Below, in pieces: positions 33,403-43,229 of a stretch of DNA of 52,575 nt. The position numbers and the translations under genes are program-made. The notes below the pieces were generated by a model. It was not told where the DNA came from. It saw only the letters and a list, made by a program, of their open reading frames with translations, and made no database searches. Source of the stretch: Defluviitaleaceae bacterium (GTDB lineage Bacteria > Bacillota > Clostridia > Lachnospirales > WQUN01); contig WQZS01000022.1 in NCBI GenBank assembly GCA_009780585.1, positions 1 through 52,575 of the forward strand. The letters run 5' to 3'. Every line of letters begins with the position of its first letter. Position 1 is the stretch's first letter.

Positions 33403-33767
33403 ATATATCTCCTTAAAACGGAATACGCCACGATCAGCGCGACGATGATCGCCTGGAACGACGCGAGCAATACCGCGCCCGCCGCCGCGTCCTTTGCGAT
33501 CTTAGCAAGCGGGTGGACTTGGTTCTTGCATACGAGGTCGATTACGGCTTCGATTGCGGTATTCACCAATTCCATCGCAAGTACGAAAAAAATGGACAGC
33601 ACCACGGCCAGGAAGTGCCACGTATCCACTTGAAAAATAATGCACGCCGCCACGGCCGTAATTCCCAAAATGATTTGTATGCGGAAATTGCGCTCGCGGG
33701 CGGCGGTGCGTCGTATGCCCGTAAACGCGTAACCGAACGCCGAAAGGAATTTTTTATTTTTATTCAT
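33399..33767 (-). CDS. dgkA: Diacylglycerol/undecaprenol kinase
   Basis: A 122-residue membrane protein with three hydrophobic segments and the DgkA-family active-site stretch MELVNTAIEAVIDL (about 65-78), followed by AKDAAAGAVLL. In Gram-positive bacteria this enzyme phosphorylates undecaprenol for recycling of the wall carrier lipid. The ATG at 33767 (MNKNKKFLSAF) overlaps the ybeY stop (ATGA) and has GGGTGG upstream. A 15-residue longer in-frame start was rejected. Confidence 0.93.
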   Translation of the reverse strand: MNKNKKFLSAFGYAFTGIRRTAARERNFRIQIILGITAVAACIIFQVDTWHFLAVVLSIFFVLAMELVNTAIEAVIDLVCKNQVHPLAKIAKDAAAGAVLLASFQAIIVALIVAYSVLRRYM

Positions 33768-34186
33768 CGTCCCACCCCGATGCTTTGCAATATTTTTTCC
33801 TGTAACGCGCACATGCTTTCCTCTTCTTCGGGTGTGTCGTGACCGTACCCCGATAAATGAAGGAAGCCGTGTACCGCCAGGAACGCAAGCTCCCGTTCAA
33901 AGGAATGTCCGTATTCCTTCGCTTGCCGTTCGGCCGCTTCCAAGCAGATAACGATATCGCCCAACGCAAGGCTCCCGGGGAAGCCGGGAAAACTCAATAC
34001 ATCCGTTTCGCTGTCCGTACCGCGGTAATTATGATTAATCCTGCAAATCTCCTCCGACGAAGCGAGGATGACGCTCACTTCGCACCGTTCATCCAAATTC
34101 AAGCATTCCGCGCCGGCAACCAACACCCGCTCAATTAAATTTTGGTGGATTCCCCCGAAATTAACGTCATCCCAATAAATCGTCAT
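33764..34186 (-). CDS. ybeY: Endoribonuclease YbeY
   Basis: YbeY is a zinc-dependent endoribonuclease for 16S rRNA 3' processing and ribosome quality control. The 140-residue protein has the three zinc histidines in HGFLHLSGYGH (about 110-120). The usual GYDH is GYGH here, a change next to the third ligand. GTDSETDVLSFP is also typical. It is coupled to dgkA by ATGA, and the gene follows pgpH in the standard order. Confidence 0.95.
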   Translation of the reverse strand: MTIYWDDVNFGGIHQNLIERVLVAGAECLNLDERCEVSVILASSEEICRINHNYRGTDSETDVLSFPGFPGSLALGDIVICLEAAERQAKEYGHSFERELAFLAVHGFLHLSGYGHDTPEEEESMCALQEKILQSIGVGR

Positions 34187-34200
34187 GACAACCCTTTGCT

Positions 34201-34245
34201 CCTAATTCAGAATTCATATCGCCCAAATTCATAATTCCCAATTCA
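34201..34245. repeat. AATTC-rich degenerate repeat between pgpH and ybeY
   Basis: This gap contains a run of AATTC/GAATTC steps spaced 7-10 nt apart (CTAATTCAGAATTCAT, then AAATTCATAATTCCCAATTC). It resembles the repeats translated as PNSELRTP in the FliK-like gene and PNPELPIPN in the lipoprotein gene. Confidence 0.4.
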
Positions 34246-36570
34246 CTCTTTACGTACCATACCGCGTATCACCAACGAATCGCGCGTATCGCGCGGGTCC
34301 TTCGGTTCGGGTTCCAGCTTGGGGTAGGCGATGCGTTCGTGGTGCGCGCTCTTTAACACGCGGATGAACGACGCTTCGATCGTATCCAAGTCTTTAATGC
34401 TCAATTGACTGTCCACAAGCTGCCCGTCGTTAAATTTATTGCGCACCAAATCGCGGATGACCTTTTCCACTTCGCCGACGGATTTCATCCTGGGGATCAT
34501 GGCGCGTACGGCGGCTTCGACGGTATCCGCCAGCATCACGCACGCGGATTCGCGCGATTGGGGGATGGTGTAGGGATAACGGTAATCGTCCTCGGTCACG
34601 TCGGGGTCGGCTTCCTTGGCCTTTACGTAGAAGAATTGCATCAGCGAAGTGCCGTGGTGTTCCCTAATGATATCGCGTACGAATTGCGGCAAACGGTGCT
34701 GGGCGGCCAACGTCAGGCCGTATGTGACATGGCTGATGATCAAACCCGCCGAATTGATGGGTTCGAGGTGTTCGTGCGGGTTTTCGCCATTAATATTTTC
34801 TGCGAAGAAGTGCGGGAATTTTAATTTGCCCACGTCGTGGTAATAGCCGCCGACTCGTGCGGCGTGGGCGTTCGCGCCGATGTCATAGGCTGCGGATTCC
34901 GCCAGGTTGGCTACCATAAGGGAATGGTGGTATGTGCCGGGTGCTTCAATGGTGAGCCTCCGCAGGAGCAGATTCGTCGGGTTGGTTAGATCGAGCAATT
35001 TAATCGGCGTTACCACCCCGAACAACGCTTCCCAAAACGGCAAACTGCCCACGCAAATGATAACTGTTAACAACCCGTTAACGGCCGCAAACCCCGCGGT
35101 TATTAAATGCGTTTGCAAATTATTCATCACGAGGTTACGCTCCAGCGTTAAAGCGATCGCCAACGACAGCGAAAATTGGATCACCGTAACGAGGAAACCA
35201 ACCAATATAATTTTGTTGCGCTCGGTTGTATAGCGCGACAACAGGCAAATCAAAATGGAGGATACAAAATAAAACAACAGATACGGCAATGAACCGTCCA
35301 CGATAAAATACCCGATAAGGATCAACGACGTGGAAAAGATGATCGCGCATCGCCGGTCGATCAGCACCGACACCAGCATGGGGAAGACCAGTACCGGCAG
35401 GAAGGGGTAATTTTGCTCCCGCAATACCCAAATGAGGGCCAACACCAGCACATACAGGATAAAAAGGAGTCCAGCTTCCTTTTGCGTGGTGGAAATAGCC
35501 GGACGGTAGAACGAAAGGTACATAATCACGGCGCAAAATAACGCGAGCGTGAGGACAAACATTCCCGCCAAGGGAGCGATCGCGTCGCGCAGGGCTATGC
35601 GCCAATCGGTTTCCCCGCCGATATAGCCCAAGTATTCCAACAAGCGGAACGCGCGGTAGGTAACGATTTCACCCTCGGACACGATACGTTCGCCCGAAAG
35701 CACCACGGCGCGGACGTAGTTGTCCTCATCGTCGCGGCGGCGGTTTTCGGTAGCTTCGTGGTCGATAAAACGGTTGGGCAGCATATGGCGGGAAACGATT
35801 TGATAGGCGATTTCATTGATGATACGGTTGTGTTCGTGTTCATCTAAATATCTGCGTATGTCCGTCAAGACGTGGCCGCTGGTTTCATCCCCTTCATTGA
35901 TGTCACGGATTTGCACGGCGTACGCGGCCGCCCATACGGTTTCCCAAAGGTGCGTAAACTCGAATTCGGGCATATACAAAAGGTATTGACGTTCCGCTTC
36001 GGTAAAGGATATGGGCATTTCCCTGAATCGCGTAAGGGTCTCGATGGAAGGGTCTACCCATTCCTGTTCGGCCGTTAACTCGAAATCGGAGGGGCGGGGC
36101 AAGAGATGCGCTTCGTCGCCGCCGTCTTCCACGTAAGCGTCGCGGTTGATATCCCATAACCGTTGCAATTCTTCCACACGTTCCACTTGCTCGGTATACC
36201 ACCGCTCCCAAAGCCGATGATCGTCGTTGATGCGTTCCTTTTCTTCATGGTAGGCGATACGTATTTCGCCCAATTCGGCGAACCTCGATTGCAAATTGCG
36301 TTCCACCGTCAACCATACGCCGTGGTCCCGTTCAAAAATGGGGGTGCCAAAACGTTCCAGCGCGAAGTTAAGCGCATATAAACGGTTTTCCTCCGTGGTG
36401 ACGGGGTCGGGGATTTCCCGCGGGGCGAAAATCGTTACATCGGAAGGCAAGCCGACGTGCAGGGCATACGTTTCTTCTCCCGCACGAAAATAAGCCCCGC
36501 TCGCTATCGCTCCGCACGTCAGCAGAAAGGCCAGGGCCACCATCAAGTAATTAATAAATCGTTTGCGCAT
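34243..36570 (-). CDS. pgpH: PgpH-type 7TM-HD cyclic di-AMP phosphodiesterase
   Basis: A 775-residue membrane protein. It has one N-terminal membrane segment, a large extracytoplasmic 7TMR-HDED domain (about 45-310), seven membrane helices (about 325-500) and a cytosolic HD domain with HHSLMVANLAE and YYHDVGKL (about 545-582). PgpH hydrolyses c-di-AMP in Firmicutes. The C-terminal part (SIKDLDTIEASFIRVL) is typical. I prefer the ATG at 36570. A TTG at 36579 in frame overlaps the phoH stop and is the alternative. Confidence 0.93.
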   Translation of the reverse strand: MRKRFINYLMVALAFLLTCGAIASGAYFRAGEETYALHVGLPSDVTIFAPREIPDPVTTEENRLYALNFALERFGTPIFERDHGVWLTVERNLQSRFAELGEIRIAYHEEKERINDDHRLWERWYTEQVERVEELQRLWDINRDAYVEDGGDEAHLLPRPSDFELTAEQEWVDPSIETLTRFREMPISFTEAERQYLLYMPEFEFTHLWETVWAAAYAVQIRDINEGDETSGHVLTDIRRYLDEHEHNRIINEIAYQIVSRHMLPNRFIDHEATENRRRDDEDNYVRAVVLSGERIVSEGEIVTYRAFRLLEYLGYIGGETDWRIALRDAIAPLAGMFVLTLALFCAVIMYLSFYRPAISTTQKEAGLLFILYVLVLALIWVLREQNYPFLPVLVFPMLVSVLIDRRCAIIFSTSLILIGYFIVDGSLPYLLFYFVSSILICLLSRYTTERNKIILVGFLVTVIQFSLSLAIALTLERNLVMNNLQTHLITAGFAAVNGLLTVIICVGSLPFWEALFGVVTPIKLLDLTNPTNLLLRRLTIEAPGTYHHSLMVANLAESAAYDIGANAHAARVGGYYHDVGKLKFPHFFAENINGENPHEHLEPINSAGLIISHVTYGLTLAAQHRLPQFVRDIIREHHGTSLMQFFYVKAKEADPDVTEDDYRYPYTIPQSRESACVMLADTVEAAVRAMIPRMKSVGEVEKVIRDLVRNKFNDGQLVDSQLSIKDLDTIEASFIRVLKSAHHERIAYPKLEPEPKDPRDTRDSLVIRGMVRKE

Positions 36571-36575
36571 TTGAA

Positions 36576-37604
36576 TCAACTCTTTAGGGTGCGGCGTTTA
36601 TCCTTGTATTTCATTTTCGCTTCCTGCTTGTCGTAGGCATGTATGATCTTTTGCACGAGCGGATGGCGTACCACGTCGCGCGCGCTGAGTTGGATGATGC
36701 CGATGTCGGGGATGCCGTCGAGTATTTTTATCGCTTCGTTAAGACCCGACAGTTTGCCGTCGGGCAGGTCTATTTGCGTGATATCGCCCGTGATGACAGC
36801 CTTCGAATTATTACCCAAGCGTGTGAGGAACATCTTCATCTGCTCGGGGGTCGTGTTTTGCGCTTCGTCCAATACGATGAAGGAGTTGTCCAGCGTACGG
36901 CCGCGCATGTATGCCAGCGGCGCGACTTCGATGAGGTGCCGTTCGAAATTGCGCATAAAGGTTTCCGCGCCCATGATGTCATGCAACGCATCATACAACG
37001 GGCGCAGATAGGGGTCAACTTTTTGTTGTAAGTCGCCGGGGAGGAAGCCGAGTTTTTCACCCGCTTCGATGGCGGGGCGGGTTAGGATAATACGGTTGAC
37101 TTGTCCCGTCCGAAAGGCCGTAATCGCCATCGCCATGGCAAGGTAGGTTTTACCCGTCCCGGCGGGCCCGATAGAAAAAGTGATCGTGTTTGTACGGATT
37201 AAATCGATGTATTTTTTCTGCCCGACGGTCTTGGGCTTGACGGGCTTGCCGGAAATACTGACGCACACGGTGTCGTCGCTGATTTTCTCGATTTCGTTGA
37301 ACTCGCCCCTGGCGGTTGGCGAATGCTCGTCCTCCAGCGCCGCAATCAAATAATTGACCTTTTGGTCGGAGATTACCTCACCTTTCTTGGCGAAGGCGAC
37401 GAGTTTGTTGATAACGGCTTCGGCCTTATCCGCGCGGGAAGCGGGGCCGAGCCCCATGATGGAAATGGAATCGTCACGGTTGATGACGGTGACTTGGAAG
37501 GCACGCTCGATTTTCTTCACGTTGTCGTCGAGCTTACCGAAAATGTTGACCATTAAGGCATTGGGGATATCTATGTTCCGTCGGGGGGTGTTGGGGGAGT
37601 CCAT
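36576..37604 (-). CDS. phoH: PhoH-family ATPase
   Basis: A 342-residue PhoH/YbeZ-type P-loop protein with Walker A GPAGTGKT (about 142-149), FIVLDEAQNTTPEQMKMFLTRLG (Walker B region, about 243-265) and the preceding N-terminal RNA-binding-like region. The role is thought to be RNA-related in partnership with YbeY, though the detail is unsettled. The start at 37604 lies inside the end of yqfD (34-nt overlap), with GAGG upstream. Confidence 0.95.
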   Translation of the reverse strand: MDSPNTPRRNIDIPNALMVNIFGKLDDNVKKIERAFQVTVINRDDSISIMGLGPASRADKAEAVINKLVAFAKKGEVISDQKVNYLIAALEDEHSPTARGEFNEIEKISDDTVCVSISGKPVKPKTVGQKKYIDLIRTNTITFSIGPAGTGKTYLAMAMAITAFRTGQVNRIILTRPAIEAGEKLGFLPGDLQQKVDPYLRPLYDALHDIMGAETFMRNFERHLIEVAPLAYMRGRTLDNSFIVLDEAQNTTPEQMKMFLTRLGNNSKAVITGDITQIDLPDGKLSGLNEAIKILDGIPDIGIIQLSARDVVRHPLVQKIIHAYDKQEAKMKYKDKRRTLKS

Positions 37605-38809
37605 TGCGTCACATCCTCTATGGGTATGATTCGGTCTATCCGTTCGTTGGTGATGACGAGCGCGTAAACCAACAGCGCGTTTGGCGTTTCTTCGTAGATA
37701 AAACGTTTTTCGATGATGTCGATACCCAGGTCGAATTCGCGCAGGATGCGTGTCGTAAGCTGGCGGTCGGCGTAATCGTAGGCTTGCGCCATCGTACGGG
37801 TGCGGTCAACGAGCGTAAATTCCGCGTAATGCGTCGTGAGCCATACGAAGGGCAGGGGATAGTCACCGTTCGAACCCGGCTGGTGCTGCGTGCTTATTCT
37901 ATCATAATCCGTGAAGGTAATGCCAGTTCCGGGGAAGCGGAACTCCCGCCTCGCGCCAAACAGGAATTGGATGCCGTGGCGGTTTGCCGTACGCCCGGTA
38001 AAGACGCGCTGTTGATATTCCAGCGGGACAATGAATTCGATGGGATAATAACGCCGCGCCCACACCTCGGCGTAGGCGTGCACATAGATGATCGCGGGGC
38101 CTTCGGTTTCGGATTGGATTTGCAACATACCGCTTACGAGCATTTCGCCCGCTTGTACGATATCACCCGCGCGGGCCATGGGTGCGCCCGCCCCGGCGGT
38201 TACGTTGGTGATCAAACCGTCGCGGTCGGCGATGACGTGCGTGGGCGTTGCCCGATCAATGAGGTGCTGCGCGGGGATGGCTTCGGCTAGGAGTACCGCC
38301 GTACGCGTGCCGCGCGTGTAGATGTCCGCAAAGCCGATTTCCGCGAAGTTGGCGATCAATTCACGCGTCAATTCCTTGTAATTGATAAAATATTTAAAAC
38401 TTCCCACACCCAAACCCTGTTCTGCGAGGAAAGCGCGTACCTCATCGTGGTCGAGGGTTTCGGTCCCGATGATATCCACCCGCCATATAAAGGAAGAAAG
38501 CGCGTACAGCGACAACGCGAAGAAAAGCACGCCGCCAAGCAGCAGCTTGCGCTTACGGTAGCGGAATATAATGAAGGGTAGGCCGGTTTTTTTTACGATA
38601 CGGGTGCGGCATTTCGTTTTGCGGCTGTAGGTACGGAGCATCTTGAAGCCCTTGATGCTTACGTTCATTTCGATCCCTTCATCGGTACGCAGTACGTCCC
38701 ACAAAAAAATGCCCCGGTAAACGGCCATGTTAAGGAACCGTTCTACCTGGAAGCCCGTAACCGCCACGCGCACATAACCGCGCAAAAAATTCCACAATCG
38801 TAGGAACAT
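37571..38809 (-). CDS. yqfD: Sporulation protein YqfD
   Basis: A 412-residue protein with a membrane segment at about 90-112 (KRKLLLGGVLFFALSLYAL) and a large extracytoplasmic part including a POTRA-like start (VDIIGTETLDHDEVRAFLAEQG). YqfD is a conserved stage IV sporulation protein made in the mother cell under sigma-E. It follows yqfC in the standard order. No clear Shine-Dalgarno could be identified before the ATG. Confidence 0.93.
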   Translation of the reverse strand: MFLRLWNFLRGYVRVAVTGFQVERFLNMAVYRGIFLWDVLRTDEGIEMNVSIKGFKMLRTYSRKTKCRTRIVKKTGLPFIIFRYRKRKLLLGGVLFFALSLYALSSFIWRVDIIGTETLDHDEVRAFLAEQGLGVGSFKYFINYKELTRELIANFAEIGFADIYTRGTRTAVLLAEAIPAQHLIDRATPTHVIADRDGLITNVTAGAGAPMARAGDIVQAGEMLVSGMLQIQSETEGPAIIYVHAYAEVWARRYYPIEFIVPLEYQQRVFTGRTANRHGIQFLFGARREFRFPGTGITFTDYDRISTQHQPGSNGDYPLPFVWLTTHYAEFTLVDRTRTMAQAYDYADRQLTTRILREFDLGIDIIEKRFIYEETPNALLVYALVITNERIDRIIPIEDVTQWTPPTPPDGT

Positions 38810-38836
38810 GGATAAATACTGCCTCCAAAAGACATT

Positions 38837-39094
38837 CTACCAATAGATGCCGTTGATACTCCCCGTGATGAGCAAATTTTCCGTCGTGATTTGCTTCAGG
38901 CACAGCCGCGTTCCCTCAATGTTCAGCAATCCCGCGGACGTATGTACGCGTATCTTGTTTTCCGAAAATTCCAGCAGGTTTTTATAGTTTTCTATATTCA
39001 ATTCGCCCCGGCCCGCGGCGACGATCAACGGCATGTCCAAGGCGATTTCCTTGGGAAGGGCAAGTGCGCTCGCTAATTTTTCCTTGACATTCAT
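38837..39094 (-). CDS. yqfC: Sporulation protein YqfC
   Basis: An 85-residue YabP/YqfC-family protein. LALPKEIALDMPLIVAAGRGELNIENYKNLLEF (about 11-43) and the ending LLITGSINGIYW are characteristic. The family is made under sigma-E and is needed for late spore maturation. GGAGG lies 9 nt before the ATG. A sigma-E-like promoter lies just upstream. Confidence 0.93.
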   Translation of the reverse strand: MNVKEKLASALALPKEIALDMPLIVAAGRGELNIENYKNLLEFSENKIRVHTSAGLLNIEGTRLCLKQITTENLLITGSINGIYW

Positions 39095-39119
39095 GTCTAC
39101 CCACCTCCGTATGCAAAGA

Positions 39120-39148
39120 AATATATGTGTGCGGATCGGGGTTTATGC
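39120..39148 (-). promoter_or_regulatory. Sigma-E-type promoter of yqfC-yqfD
   Basis: On the minus strand GCATAAA (39148-39142) is 14 nt from CATATATT (39127-39120). This is close to the sigma-E consensus (KMATATT-N14-CATACAHT) and the downstream genes are known members of the sigma-E regulon in Bacillus. A TATAAT with TGC in front (39146-39154, plus strand) partly overlaps it and probably serves galM. Confidence 0.6.
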
Positions 39149-39154
39149 TATAAT
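39146..39154 (+). promoter_or_regulatory. Extended -10 promoter of galM
   Basis: TGCTATAAT is an extended -10 element (TG at 39146-39147, TATAAT at 39149-39154) 26 nt before the galM start. No good -35 is visible. Confidence 0.5.
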
Positions 39155-39180
39155 CGCAAGCAAAAAAGGTGTGGATCGCG

Positions 39181-40176
39181 ATGCAAATCAACACGTATGA
39201 GCTTTCTAATGAAAACGGCATGAAGGTTACCGTAACCAATGCGGGCTGTGGGATCATTTCCATTAAAGTGCCGGACAAGAACGGCCAATTGCGCGATGTG
39301 GTGCTGGGCTTGGACAAAGCGGAGGATTACCTGAGCAAGCACTATTACCTCGGCGTGATCGTCGGACGGGTGGGTAACCGCATCGGCTACGGCAAGTTCA
39401 CGCTGGACGGCAAGGAGTACCAACTGGCCCAAAACGACGGCGACCATCACCTGCACGGCGGCATCGAGGGCTTCGATAAAAAGGTATGGACGGTAATTTC
39501 GGGGGAATCCACTAAAATTATTTTTGAATACGTAAGCCCCTGCGGGGAAGAAAATTACCCCGGGCAATTAACGGTACGCTGTACGTACACTCTTACCGAA
39601 GACAATACCCTGCGTATGGACTATCTGGCCGAAACCCCCACAAAAACGATCTGCAACCTGACGAACCACAGCTACTTTAACTTGGAAGGCTTCGACGCGA
39701 AGGATATCTACGGCCATGTGATGCAAATCAATTCCGATAAGCTCACCGCCGTGGACGAAGGTTTGATCCCCACGGGCGAATATTACGCCGTAGCGGGTAC
39801 ACCCTTCGACTTCAACACGCCGAAGGCCATCGGCCAAGACATCGAAGCGGCGGCGGCGGTCAACGGTACGGGGGGATACGACCATTGCTACGTGCTTAAC
39901 GGCGGGGAAGCGCCTTCATACGCCGCAATCGTCCATGCACCCGAAAGCGGCATTAAGATGACCGTCACCACCGATATGCCGGGGATGCAATTCTATTCGG
40001 GCAACTTTATCGACGGATCGGTGACGGGCAAGGGTACTACCTATCAAAAACACAGCGGATTCTGCCTGGAGACGCAGCTTTACCCGGATACGGTCAACCA
40101 ACCCGGCTTCCCCGGCTGTATCGTGACGAAGGATAAACCCTTCAAGAGCTTTACCGCGTACAAATTCGAATCGTAA
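39181..40176 (+). CDS. galM: Aldose 1-epimerase (mutarotase)
   Basis: GalM interconverts the alpha and beta anomers of galactose and glucose. The 331-residue protein has [15 protein letters not shown] (about 88-102), the catalytic histidine in [11 protein letters not shown] (about 158-168) and the catalytic glutamate in [11 protein letters not shown] (about 295-305). I chose the ATG at 39181; the in-frame GTG at 39169 lies too close to the AAAGG. The gene ends 10 nt before pflB, so it may be cotranscribed. No other Leloir pathway gene is in view. Confidence 0.94.
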   Translation: MQINTYELSNENGMKVTVTNAGCGIISIKVPDKNGQLRDVVLGLDKAEDYLSKHYYLGVIVGRVGNRIGYGKFTLDGKEYQLAQNDGDHHLHGGIEGFDKKVWTVISGESTKIIFEYVSPCGEENYPGQLTVRCTYTLTEDNTLRMDYLAETPTKTICNLTNHSYFNLEGFDAKDIYGHVMQINSDKLTAVDEGLIPTGEYYAVAGTPFDFNTPKAIGQDIEAAAAVNGTGGYDHCYVLNGGEAPSYAAIVHAPESGIKMTVTTDMPGMQFYSGNFIDGSVTGKGTTYQKHSGFCLETQLYPDTVNQPGFPGCIVTKDKPFKSFTAYKFES

Positions 40177-40186
40177 AGAGGGCCCG

Positions 40187-42436
40187 ATGATCAAAGGACA
40201 ATGGCACGGCTTTAACGACGGCGCATGGACGGAAGAAGTGAACGTGCGCGATTTTATCCAGCGTAATATCACGCCCTACGAAGGGGATGCCGCTTTCCTC
40301 GCCGACGCGACAGAACGCACGGACGCGTTGTGGGCGGAGGTTCGCGTTTTATTGAAGGAAGAAGCGAAAGTGGGCGTTCTGGACGTGGAAACGAAAAAAC
40401 CGTCCGGCGTAAACGCGTATGGCCCGGGGTACATCAATAAAAACCTGGAGCAAATCGTCGGCTTACAAACCGATAAACCGTTAAAACGCGGGATCATGCC
40501 CAAGGGCGGTGTCCGCGTGATTAAGAACGCTTTAAAAGCCTTTGGCTACGAACTCGACCCCGCCATCGTCGATATCTATACGAATCATCGTAAGACCCAC
40601 AACGACGGCGTCTTCGACGCGTATACCGACGACATGCGTGCCGCGCGATCCTCGGGGATTATCACGGGCTTGCCCGACGCGTACGGGCGCGGGCGGATCA
40701 TCGGGGATTACCGCCGTTTGGCGTTGTACGGCACGGCTTTTCTAATGGAAGATAAAAAAAGCCAATTACAACACGAAAACCTCATGCGGCTTTCGGGCAA
40801 ATTAATCGGCATACGCGAAGAAATCCAACTGCGGGAGGAAATCAACGAGCAGTTACGCGCGTTGAAGCAATTGGAGGAAATGGCCGCAAACTACGGCTGC
40901 GACGTTTCACAGCCCGCAGCTAACGCGAAGGAAGCGATCCAATGGACGTATTTCGCCTTCCTGGCCGCGGCCAAACAACAGGACGGCGCGGCGACATCGC
41001 TGGGGCGTGTGGCTTCGTTTTTGGATATCTTCATTGAACGTGATATAAAAAACGGTACGCTCACGGAACGCGAAGCGCAGGAATTGATCGACCACTTCGC
41101 GATCAAATTAAGGATCATACGTTTCCTGCGTACGCCGGAATATAACGCGTTATTCTCCGGCGACCCGACATGGGTGACGGAGGCCATCGGCGGCATGTCG
41201 GAAAGCGGCAAAACGCTCGTCACCAAGAATTCCTTCCGCATGATCCACACCCTCACGACGCTGGGCCCCGCGCCCGAGCCTAACTTGACGGTGCTTTGGA
41301 GTAATAATTTACCCGACAGCTTTAAAAAATACTGCGCGAAGATGTCCATCGAAACGAGCTCCCTGCAATACGAAAACGATGACCTGATGCGCGGCCACTG
41401 GGGCGACGATTACGCCATTGCTTGCTGTGTATCGGCGATGCGTATCGGTAAGCAGATGCAGTTTTTCGGCGCACGCGCGAATTTGGCGAAAGCGTTGACC
41501 TACGCCATCAACGGCGGGCGGGACGAAAAAAGCGGCAAGCAAGTCGCGCCCGAGTTCGCGCCCGTTAAATCGGAATACCTCGAATTTGACGAAGTGTACC
41601 GCAAGCTCAACCAAGTGATGGACTGGCTCGCGCAGCTCTATATCAGCACGCTCAACATCATCCATTATATGCATGACAAGTATAACTATGAGTCCTTACA
41701 AATGGCCTTGCACGACATGGAAGTCCTCCGCACCCACGCGTGCGGTATCGCGGGGCTTTCCGTCGTGGTGGATTCCCTTTCGGCGATCAAATACGCGAAA
41801 GTGAAAGCCATCCGCAATGATGACGACCTTGTCGTGGACTATGAAATTGAGGGCGATTACCCCGCATTCGGCAATAATGACGAGCGTGTGGACAGGATCG
41901 CAAACGATTTGGTTAAACTGTTTATGGAAAAATTAAAGAAACACCGCGCGTACCGCGATGCCATGCCGACCCTTTCGGTTTTGACGATAACGTCGAACGT
42001 CGTCTACGGCAAGGCTACGGGCGCAACCCCCGACGGGCGTGTGGCGGGCCAACCCTTCGCGCCGGGTGCCAACCCCATGCACGGGCGGGAATCCAAGGGC
42101 GCAATCGCCTCCATGTCCTCCGTGGCGAAGATTCCTTACGAATACGCGCTGGACGGTATCTCCTATACCTTTTCGGTGATACCCAAGGCACTCGGGCGTA
42201 CCGGGGACGAACGCGTAACCAACCTATCCAATTTACTGGACGGCTTCTTCCATGATAAGGGGCACCACATCAATATCAACGTCTTTGATAAGGAAACGCT
42301 GTTGGACGCGATGGAGCAACCCGAAAAATACCCGCAGCTTACCGTGCGCGTAAGCGGGTACGCGGTCAACTTCGTACGCCTGACGCGCGAGCAGCAATTG
42401 GAGGTCATCCACCGTACCTTCCACGAAAGCATGTAG
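40187..42436 (+). CDS. pflB: Pyruvate formate-lyase
   Basis: PflB is a glycyl-radical enzyme that converts pyruvate and CoA to acetyl-CoA and formate under anoxic conditions. The 749-residue length is normal. The catalytic pair Cys413-Cys414 lies in IACCVSAM, and the radical glycine G724 in RVSGYAVNF near the C-terminus. Presence of both supports PFL rather than another glycyl-radical enzyme. AAAGAGGG precedes the ATG. It is followed after 3 nt by its activase. Confidence 0.97.
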   Translation: MIKGQWHGFNDGAWTEEVNVRDFIQRNITPYEGDAAFLADATERTDALWAEVRVLLKEEAKVGVLDVETKKPSGVNAYGPGYINKNLEQIVGLQTDKPLKRGIMPKGGVRVIKNALKAFGYELDPAIVDIYTNHRKTHNDGVFDAYTDDMRAARSSGIITGLPDAYGRGRIIGDYRRLALYGTAFLMEDKKSQLQHENLMRLSGKLIGIREEIQLREEINEQLRALKQLEEMAANYGCDVSQPAANAKEAIQWTYFAFLAAAKQQDGAATSLGRVASFLDIFIERDIKNGTLTEREAQELIDHFAIKLRIIRFLRTPEYNALFSGDPTWVTEAIGGMSESGKTLVTKNSFRMIHTLTTLGPAPEPNLTVLWSNNLPDSFKKYCAKMSIETSSLQYENDDLMRGHWGDDYAIACCVSAMRIGKQMQFFGARANLAKALTYAINGGRDEKSGKQVAPEFAPVKSEYLEFDEVYRKLNQVMDWLAQLYISTLNIIHYMHDKYNYESLQMALHDMEVLRTHACGIAGLSVVVDSLSAIKYAKVKAIRNDDDLVVDYEIEGDYPAFGNNDERVDRIANDLVKLFMEKLKKHRAYRDAMPTLSVLTITSNVVYGKATGATPDGRVAGQPFAPGANPMHGRESKGAIASMSSVAKIPYEYALDGISYTFSVIPKALGRTGDERVTNLSNLLDGFFHDKGHHININVFDKETLLDAMEQPEKYPQLTVRVSGYAVNFVRLTREQQLEVIHRTFHESM

Positions 42437-42439
42437 CCC

Positions 42440-43213
42440 GTGGAGGGGTTTAACTATTCGACTCCCAATAGCGAAGGGACGGAAGGCTTCGTCCATTCGG
42501 TTTATACCGGCGGTATGGTGGACGGGCCGGGCATCCGCACCGTGGTTTTCTTCGCGGGGTGTTCGTTGCGTTGCCTCTATTGCCACAACCCCGATACGTG
42601 GTCGCGTACGCGCGGCGAAAGAAAAACGACCGCGGAAATCATGAAGGAAGTGTTGAAATACACTTCCTTTTATAAATTTTCCGGCGGAGGGATTACCGTA
42701 TCCGGCGGCGAACCGACGGACCAACCGGAATTTTTACGCGAACTGTTAAAGGAATGTAAAAAAAGCGGCGTACACACGGTATTGGATACATCGGGGTTTT
42801 CAACGGAAGCCGATGCCGAAGCCGTACTGCCCTATGTGGATTTATTGTTATTGGACTTTAAGGCATACGATCCCGATTTGTATCACCGCATCACCCGTTC
42901 GAAGGTCGAACGGCCTATTTTGACTTTAAAAACCGCGCAGCGCCTTGGCATCCCGACGCAAATCAATTACGTACTCGTCCCCGGTTTGACCGACGATGCG
43001 AATGATTTAACCAAAATGGCCGAATTTTTCAAGGTATTTAATAATATAAACAAAATCGAAGTCCTTCCCTTCCACAAGCAAGGCGAACATAAATGGGAAG
43101 GGCTTAACATCCCGTACAAGCTCACCGATACGCAACCGCCGACATTGGCGCAATTGGATGAAGTAAAAAGGTGTTTGACAACCGCAAGCCGTGGTGGTAC
43201 GCTTCGCTTGTAA
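42440..43213 (+). CDS. pflA: Pyruvate formate-lyase activating enzyme
   Basis: A radical SAM enzyme that installs the glycyl radical on PflB. The 257-residue protein carries the CxxxCxxC cluster motif (C41, C45, C48 in GCSLRCLYCHN), preceded by MVDGPGIR, and GGGITVSGGEP near 76-86. The start is uncertain. GTG at 42440 lies 3 nt after pflB without a clear ribosome binding site, and the first 14 residues (with TPNSEGTEG) are not usual for PflA. The promoter of the downstream structured RNA lies inside its 3' end. Confidence 0.95.
   Translation: MEGFNYSTPNSEGTEGFVHSVYTGGMVDGPGIRTVVFFAGCSLRCLYCHNPDTWSRTRGERKTTAEIMKEVLKYTSFYKFSGGGITVSGGEPTDQPEFLRELLKECKKSGVHTVLDTSGFSTEADAEAVLPYVDLLLLDFKAYDPDLYHRITRSKVERPILTLKTAQRLGIPTQINYVLVPGLTDDANDLTKMAEFFKVFNNINKIEVLPFHKQGEHKWEGLNIPYKLTDTQPPTLAQLDEVKRCLTTASRGGTLRL
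43175..43203 (+). promoter_or_regulatory. Promoter inside pflA driving the structured RNA and rsgA
   Basis: A perfect TTGACA (43175-43180) is 17 nt from TACGCT (43198-43203), which is preceded by TGG (extended -10). Transcription would start near 43210, just before the RNA candidate at 43230. Confidence 0.5.
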
Positions 43214-43229
43214 ATAAAACTAAATTTTC

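Noticed and set aside
36570..36579. TTG at 36579 as the pgpH start
   Set aside because: The ATG three codons later has AAAGAG at a normal distance, whereas the TTG would directly abut it. The choice is not certain.
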